From Bradyrhizobium sp. 139 (GTDB lineage: Bacteria; Pseudomonadota; Alphaproteobacteria; Rhizobiales; Xanthobacteraceae): a DNA stretch of 59,862 nucleotides. The position numbers were made by a program, and so were the translations under genes. This document shows positions 55,268-59,862 of this stretch, one piece after another (the stretch's first letter is position 1; the number at the start of each line of letters is the position of its first letter). The DNA lies in contig NZ_JADPKS010000026.1 of assembly GCF_023074175.1 (NCBI RefSeq), forward strand, positions 1 through 59,862. The letters run 5' to 3'. The notes beneath the pieces were generated by a model. The model saw only the letters and a list, made by a program, of their open reading frames with translations. It was not told the DNA's origin and ran no database searches.

Positions 55268-55912
55268 CTAGGCGTGCCCCGCCTCGTTCGAGAGCATGCC
55301 GGGATCGATGCCGATCTTATGCAGGGCGCGCGAGTATTTGTCCTCGACATCGTCGCCGAAGATCAAATCCGAATCCGCATCGCAATGCAGCCAGCCATTG
55401 CTCTGGATCTCGGCCTCGAGCTGGCCCGGCGCCCAGCCGGCATAGCCGAGCGCGAGGATGGCGTGCTTGGGGCCGGAGCCGTTGGCGATCGCCCGCAGGA
55501 TGTCGACGGTCGCGGTGAGGCAGACGCCGTCGTCGATCCGGAGCGTCGCATTCTCGATGTAGAAATCGCTGGAATGCAGCACGAAGCCGCGGCCGGTATC
55601 CACCGGTCCACCGCGCAGCACCTTCATGCTTTCGGCGTTCTCCGGCAGCTTGATGTGCTCGCCCTTGTTGATGATGCCAAGTTGCTCCAAGAGCTCGGGG
55701 AAGTCGATGCTGCCGGCGGGATGATTGACGATGATGCCCATCGCGCCTTCGGCGGAATGCGCACAAAGATAGATCACCGAGCGCTCGAAGCGCTCATCGC
55801 CCATCACGGGCATCGCGATCAGGAGCCGGCCGTCGAGATAACCGGCCGAACTGGGGAGCGCGGGGCTTGGCTTGGGGGTGCTTTCGCCCGTCCTTTTGCC
55901 TGTGGGAGCCAT
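55268..55912 (-). CDS. YqgE/AlgH family protein
   Basis: A 214-residue cytosolic protein. It has [20 protein letters not shown] near residue 26, [12 protein letters not shown] near 56, [17 protein letters not shown] near 98, and [14 protein letters not shown] near 150, which together are the YqgE signature set. The biochemical role is unresolved; in some proteobacteria the gene influences alginate regulation. Roughly 20 extra N-terminal residues ([15 protein letters not shown]) precede the conserved core. Confidence 0.92.
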   Translation of the reverse strand: MAPTGKRTGESTPKPSPALPSSAGYLDGRLLIAMPVMGDERFERSVIYLCAHSAEGAMGIIVNHPAGSIDFPELLEQLGIINKGEHIKLPENAESMKVLRGGPVDTGRGFVLHSSDFYIENATLRIDDGVCLTATVDILRAIANGSGPKHAILALGYAGWAPGQLEAEIQSNGWLHCDADSDLIFGDDVEDKYSRALHKIGIDPGMLSNEAGHA

Positions 55913-56054
55913 CGGTGAAGCACTCCGGTTTCAATTTCTATCCTGATGTCGGGCCGGGCCGCTGTCAAATCAAGGCTTGCAGAGACGTGATTCAGGTGCA
56001 TCCATCACAAGCAATTCAATGGTTTGCCCCGGGGTGACCCTGTAAAGACGTGCC

Positions 56055-56894
56055 ATGCTGACAAGAGTTCCCACGCGTGCGGCGATTGGCGTCGCGACAA
56101 CCCTGCTTGCATCGTCGCTGACGCTTGAAGCCCGGGCCGACGACGCTTCGCCGTGGCAGCGCGACGGCCATTCCGCAGTGCGGCTGCTCGCGGGGTCACG
56201 CAGCGGGGCCATCCTGCTCGGCGGTATCGCCTTCCAGCTCCAGCAGGGATGGAAGACCTACTGGCGCATCCCCGGCGATTCCGGCGTTCCGCCGCGGTTC
56301 GATTTCTCGAAATCGGACAATGTCGAAGCCGTGACGGTGATGTGGCCGGCGCCACTGAAATTCGATGACGGCGCGGGCGGGCATTCGATCGGCTATCACG
56401 GCCAGATCGTGCTGCCCCTGCGCATCGTGGCCAAGGCGACCGACAAGCCGGTGACGCTGCGCGCCGAGATCAACTACGCGGTGTGCGAGAAGCTCTGCAT
56501 TCCCGTCGAGGCCAAGGTCGAGCTCGGCTTCAACAACGTCGCCTCGACCGAGGACACCAATCTGCGTGCCGCGCTCGACACCGTGCCGAAGCCTGCCACG
56601 ATCGGCGATCCCAATCCGCTGACCATCCGCGATGTCAAACGTGACGGCGCCAGGAATGTCGTGGTCGACGTGGTTGTGCCTGATAGCCGCGACGTCAATT
56701 TGTTCGTGGAGGGGCCGACGCCCGATTGGGCGTTGCCGATTCCGGCACCTGTCGAGCGCAGCCCACCCGGCGTGAAGCGATTTTCCTTCGAGCTCGATGG
56801 ACTGCCGCCGGGCGCCAAGCCCGACGGAGCGGCGCTGAAGTTCACGCTCGTCGGGCCTGAGAAGTCGTACGAGTTCAATACGAATCTGGAGTGA
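56055..56894 (+). CDS. Exported protein made only of the DsbD N-terminal domain
   Basis: A 279-residue periplasmic protein with a signal peptide (about 1-29, AIGVATTLLASSLTLEARA). Its whole mature part resembles the N-terminal domain of thiol:disulfide interchange protein DsbD: LGGIAFQLQQGWKTYWRIPGD, LPLRIVAKATDKPV, and the cysteine pair VCEKLCIPVEAKVEL near residue 144. The eight-helix membrane domain and thioredoxin domain of full DsbD are absent. It may accept electrons from a separate CcdA/ScsB-like protein. The ligand or partner is not in the window. Confidence 0.82.
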   Translation: MLTRVPTRAAIGVATTLLASSLTLEARADDASPWQRDGHSAVRLLAGSRSGAILLGGIAFQLQQGWKTYWRIPGDSGVPPRFDFSKSDNVEAVTVMWPAPLKFDDGAGGHSIGYHGQIVLPLRIVAKATDKPVTLRAEINYAVCEKLCIPVEAKVELGFNNVASTEDTNLRAALDTVPKPATIGDPNPLTIRDVKRDGARNVVVDVVVPDSRDVNLFVEGPTPDWALPIPAPVERSPPGVKRFSFELDGLPPGAKPDGAALKFTLVGPEKSYEFNTNLE

Positions 56895-56965
56895 TCTCTC
56901 CGTCGTCCCGGACAACGCCAGGACAATGGCGAGAGAGTTGCTCTGCTACCGCCCCCACAATTGAG

Positions 56966-57122
56966 CTGTCGTCCCGGACAAGCGCGCCACAAGCGCGCGC
57001 CGATCCGGGATCCATAGCCACAGGATTGGGTTTGGCGAAGACTCGTGGTTACGAGCTCACTCAAATAATTGCTCCCTGTGGCTATGGGTCCCGGATCTGC
57101 GCTCCGCTTGTCCGGGACGACA
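56966..57122. repeat. Extragenic repeat (gatccgggatccatagccac family), copy 3
   Basis: The left block gtcgtcccggacaagcgcgc with gatccatagccacagg, and the right block ctgtggctatgggtcccgga with cgcttgtccgggacgac, match copies 1 and 2. The outer arms are fully complementary for more than 15 bases. Confidence 0.8.
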
Positions 57123-57159
57123 CCGAGTACGGGACGCCCACCCAACCGAATCTTAACGA

Positions 57160-58584
57160 ATGGTTGCTAATTCCCAAGCCCGCCGCAGCATGCGGGACGC
57201 CTGGGGACTCTTCGAATTGGCCGTGATGGATGCGGAACCCGCAACGACCGGACCTGCCGGCCTCATCGGGCGACTGCGCGCCAGATTGACGGGCGGGTCA
57301 AGCGAAGCGTCCCTGACGCGGCGGTTGGCCGGCACCATCTTCATCATCCGGGTGATCAGCGCTGGTCTCGCCTATTTCTCGCAAGTCCTGCTCGCGCGCT
57401 GGATGGGGACGTCCGACTACGGCATCTATGTCTATGTCTGGACCTGGGTGCTGCTGCTCGGCAGCATGATGGATTTCGGCATCTCGGCCTCCGCGCAAAA
57501 GATCATTCCCGAGTATCGCGCCAGCGGCAAGCATGCGCTGCTGCGCGGCTTTCTCTCCGGCAGCCGTTGGCTGACCTTTGCCGTGTCCACGCTGGTGTCG
57601 CTGGGGCTCGCCGGTGTCGTCAAACTGCTCTCGCCCTGGATCGATCCGGCCGAGGTGCTGCCGCTCTATATCGGCTGCATGACGCTGCCCGCCTTCGTCG
57701 TCGCCAACACCCAGGACGGCATCGCGCGCTCGCATGACTGGATGCAGCTCGGCCTGATGCCGCAATTCATCATCCGCCAGGCGCTGATCATCGGCATCAC
57801 GGCCTGCGCCTTCCTGCTCGGCTACCATCTCGGCGCGGTCGCTGCGATGGTGGCGAGCGCCGGCGCGGTGTGGATCGCGATGACCGGCCAGATGGCGGTG
57901 CTGAACCTCAAGCTCGCCGATCACATCGAGCCAGGCCCCAAGGCCTACGACATCAGCGGCTGGCTCACCGTCTCGCTGCCGATCCTGCTGGTCGAGAGCT
58001 TTTACCTGTTGCTGTCCTACACCGACGTGCTGGTGCTGCAGCAGTTTCGTCCCTCCGAGGAGGTCGGCGTCTATTTCGCGGTGGTGAAGACGCTGGCGCT
58101 GGTCTCGTTCATCCACTACGCGATGTCGGCGACCACAGCGCATCGCTTCGCCGAATACAACGCAGCTGGCGACAAAGCGCGCCTGTCGGCCTATGTCGCC
58201 CATGCCATCAACTGGACCTTCTGGCCGTCGCTGGCAGCGACCATCGTGCTGCTTGCGCTAGGCAAGCCGCTGCTCTGGCTGTTCGGGCCGCAATTCACGG
58301 TCGGCTACGACATCATGTTCGTTGCCGCGATTGGCCTCGTGGTGCGCGCCGCGATTGGACCGGTCGAGCGCCTGCTCAACATGCTCGGCCAGCAGAAGAT
58401 CTGCGCCCTCGCCTACGCGCTGGCCTTCGTGATGAACGTCGTGCTCTGCGTCGCGCTGGTGCCACGCTTCGGCGGCCATGGCGCCGCCGCCGCAACCTCG
58501 ATCTCGCTCAGCTTCGAGACGGCGCTGCTGTTCTGGATCGTGCGGCAGCGGCTGGGTCTGCACGTGCTGGCGTTTGGCAAATAG
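57160..58584 (+). CDS. Polysaccharide flippase (Wzx/MOP superfamily)
   Basis: Up to 474 residues with about twelve to fourteen hydrophobic segments, beginning LAGTIFIIRVISAGLAYFSQ, of the MOP polysaccharide-translocase type. LARWMGTSDYGIYVYVW is the conserved first loop of such flippases. The second half holds LLSYTDVLVLQQFRPSEEVG and LLNMLGQQK. It probably flips lipid-linked glycan units for LPS or exopolysaccharide. Starts at 57160, 57190 or 57226 are all possible, and no strong ribosome binding site decides. It is unlinked to other glycan genes here. Confidence 0.85.
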   Translation: MVANSQARRSMRDAWGLFELAVMDAEPATTGPAGLIGRLRARLTGGSSEASLTRRLAGTIFIIRVISAGLAYFSQVLLARWMGTSDYGIYVYVWTWVLLLGSMMDFGISASAQKIIPEYRASGKHALLRGFLSGSRWLTFAVSTLVSLGLAGVVKLLSPWIDPAEVLPLYIGCMTLPAFVVANTQDGIARSHDWMQLGLMPQFIIRQALIIGITACAFLLGYHLGAVAAMVASAGAVWIAMTGQMAVLNLKLADHIEPGPKAYDISGWLTVSLPILLVESFYLLLSYTDVLVLQQFRPSEEVGVYFAVVKTLALVSFIHYAMSATTAHRFAEYNAAGDKARLSAYVAHAINWTFWPSLAATIVLLALGKPLLWLFGPQFTVGYDIMFVAAIGLVVRAAIGPVERLLNMLGQQKICALAYALAFVMNVVLCVALVPRFGGHGAAAATSISLSFETALLFWIVRQRLGLHVLAFGK

Positions 58585-58775
58585 GCACTGCGCGCCAGCC
58601 CTGCCTGCCCTGAGGAACGACTGTCTCGCAGCACGCCCGGGAACGAGGCGAAACGTCTAACTATTTCCAGTTGGCAGCACGTTTTTTCTTATCGGATCCA
58701 GACAGTTGCGTTTATGGGAAATTTTATTCTACGTCGTATTGCTCAACCGACGAGATAAACTTAAGATTCCCAGAC

Positions 58776-59600
58776 ATGATCGATCCGCTCTACGTCGCCT
58801 CCGGTTTCGGCGTCGGTCTCCTTGTCGGGATGACCGGCGTGGGTGGCGGCTCGCTGATGACGCCGCTGCTGATCCTGCTGTTCGGCGTCCACCCCTCCAC
58901 CGCAGTCGGCACCGACCTGCTCTATGCCGCCGTCACCAAGACCGGCGGCAGCGTCGTGCACGGCTGGTCGCGCAGCGTCCACTGGCCGGCGGTGCTGCGG
59001 CTCGCCTGCGGCAGCATTCCGGCCAGCGCGTTCACGCTGTTCGTGCTGTGGAAGCTCGATCTCAAGAGCGATTCCGAGCGCAACCTCGTCAACCTCGTGC
59101 TGTGCTTCGCATTGCTGCTCACCGCCACGTCGCTGATCTTCCGCAAGTCGATCATGGAACGCTATCGTCGGCGCCTGCAGCAGCTCGACGAGCGCACCAC
59201 CGCGATCGCGACCGTCATCACCGGCGTCGTGCTCGGCGCGCTGGTGTCGATTTCATCGGTCGGCGCCGGCGCGGTCGGCGTGACCGTGCTGCTGCTGCTC
59301 TATCCGCGCCTGCCGATGGCGACCATCGTCGGCTCCGACATCGCCCATGCCGTGCCGCTGACGCTGGTGGCCGGGATCGGACACTGGGCGCTTGGCGATG
59401 TGGATTGGGCTCTGATGGGCGTGCTGCTGATGGGCTCTCTGCCCGGCATCATCGTCGGCAGCTACAGCGCGACCCGCGTGCCGGAGACGGTGCTGCGCGT
59501 CGCACTTGCCTGCGTTCTCGTCGTGGTCGCTGGCAAGATCATCTTCGCGGAATTGAATCTGTCGTCCGTGATTGTGACGGCCCTGGCCTGGACGCACTGA
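58776..59600 (+). CDS. TauE/SafE family sulfite or anion exporter
   Basis: A 274-residue membrane protein started at MIDPLYVASGFGVGLLVG. The longer frame to 58671 has no protein character. Eight or so helices are seen, with the repeated TauE motif GMTGVGGGSLMTPLL (about 19-33) and its counterpart GALVSISSVGAGAVGVTVL in the second half. Members export sulfite, sulfoacetate or similar anions. The context gives no pathway. Confidence 0.9.
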   Translation: MIDPLYVASGFGVGLLVGMTGVGGGSLMTPLLILLFGVHPSTAVGTDLLYAAVTKTGGSVVHGWSRSVHWPAVLRLACGSIPASAFTLFVLWKLDLKSDSERNLVNLVLCFALLLTATSLIFRKSIMERYRRRLQQLDERTTAIATVITGVVLGALVSISSVGAGAVGVTVLLLLYPRLPMATIVGSDIAHAVPLTLVAGIGHWALGDVDWALMGVLLMGSLPGIIVGSYSATRVPETVLRVALACVLVVVAGKIIFAELNLSSVIVTALAWTH

Positions 59601-59699
59601 ACGGAAACATCGTTCGTAGATGGGCAAAGCGACTTGTCCGCCGTAGCTCGAAGGGCGAAGGCGGAAGCGTGCCCACGCTTTTCCTCAATCTAAGATAAG

Positions 59700-59745
59700 A
59701 AGGGATGGTGGGCACGGCGCTGACGCGCCTTTGCCCACCCTTGTA
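59700..59745. repeat. Extragenic repeat related to the ruvA-ruvB element
   Basis: gggatggtgggcacggcgc and gcgcctttgcccaccctt are imperfect complements, with the same tgggca/tgcccacc core as the element at 7146-7244. Confidence 0.6.
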
Positions 59746-59758
59746 TTAGCGCGCCGGA

Positions 59759-59862
59759 CTATAATGGCGTCGTTCCGTGAGGAATGGCCCAGCCCGGGCG
59801 GCCACCCGAGCTGGGCCGCCGATCGATCGGATCGATGCCCACCGAAGCCTTGAGGGCTGCGT
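59759..59862 (-). CDS. Possible C-terminal end of a gene running off the right edge
   Basis: On the minus strand an open frame enters from the right edge and ends at a TAG at 59759-59761, giving about 33 residues (AALKASVGIDPIDRRPSS and on). A strong hairpin ggcccagc/gctgggcc (59786-59817) lies inside it. That also fits a terminator outside any gene, so the call is weak. No family is recognised. Confidence 0.25.
   Translation of the reverse strand, partial: AALKASVGIDPIDRRPSSGGRPGWAIPHGTTPL

Overview
The window looks like a piece of a Bradyrhizobium-type alphaproteobacterial chromosome. It is GC-rich. It carries the yebC-ruvC-ruvA-ruvB cluster, the zapA-6S RNA-5-formyl-THF cyclo-ligase neighbourhood, an rcdA (DUF1465) gene, DUF1192 and DUF4164 proteins, a tkt-gap-pgk-fba sugar-phosphate cluster, and many extragenic palindromic repeats of the kinds that litter Bradyrhizobium genomes. 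Most genes are ordinary core or shell genes.

Positions 1 to about 4,900 are different. They form the right-hand end of an integrated element whose left end lies outside the window. This part holds the tail of an unidentified gene, a tight minus-strand operon (winged-helix regulator, AbiEii-like nucleotidyltransferase, PP2C-like phosphatase) under a promoter with its own palindromic operator, a small ORF, and a large serine recombinase. The recombinase gene ends exactly where the 5' end of a chromosomal gene resembling ybgC (acyl-CoA thioesterase of the tol-pal cluster) is cut off. The element therefore appears to have integrated into ybgC at the codons of its most conserved motif. The three-gene operon is the best candidate here for an undescribed system.

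From 5,000 to 17,900 lie a Tat-type metallophosphoesterase, ruvB, ruvA, ruvC and yebC (all minus strand), two cytosolic chemoreceptors that share a C-terminal sensor domain, a lipocalin-like and a cupin-like exported protein, a DUF6494 protein, a YmdB-type phosphoesterase, 5-formyl-THF cyclo-ligase, the 6S RNA locus, zapA and a DUF4164 protein. From 18,100 to 27,800 there is a plus-strand block for the non-oxidative pentose phosphate pathway, Calvin cycle and glycolysis: transketolase, GAPDH, PGK and both class II and class I fructose-bisphosphate aldolases. It is followed by a ThiE-like protein, a Sel1-repeat protein and an inositol monophosphatase.

From 27,800 to 39,000 come an RND efflux pump and its lipoprotein adaptor, a small exported protein, a decayed cyclopropane-fatty-acid-synthase-like pseudogene, a MotA/TolQ-like plus MotB/OmpA-like membrane pair, a GNAT acetyltransferase and an MsbA-like ABC exporter. 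From 39,000 to 52,000 are ribosomal protein L31 with a strong terminator, rcdA, DUF1192, a quinone oxidoreductase, a GGDEF-EAL protein, a 158-bp MITE inserted in a repeat, a DUF7662-like protein, a diguanylate cyclase, galU, a lytic transglycosylase and a DUF459 protein that lacks the SGNH catalytic residues. From 52,000 to the end are a CsbD-like protein, two SDR dehydrogenases, a TfdA-like dioxygenase with a perfect palindrome in its promoter, a YqgE protein, a DsbD N-terminal-domain protein, a polysaccharide flippase and a TauE/SafE permease.

All functions are read from sequence motifs and gene order only. No database search was possible.
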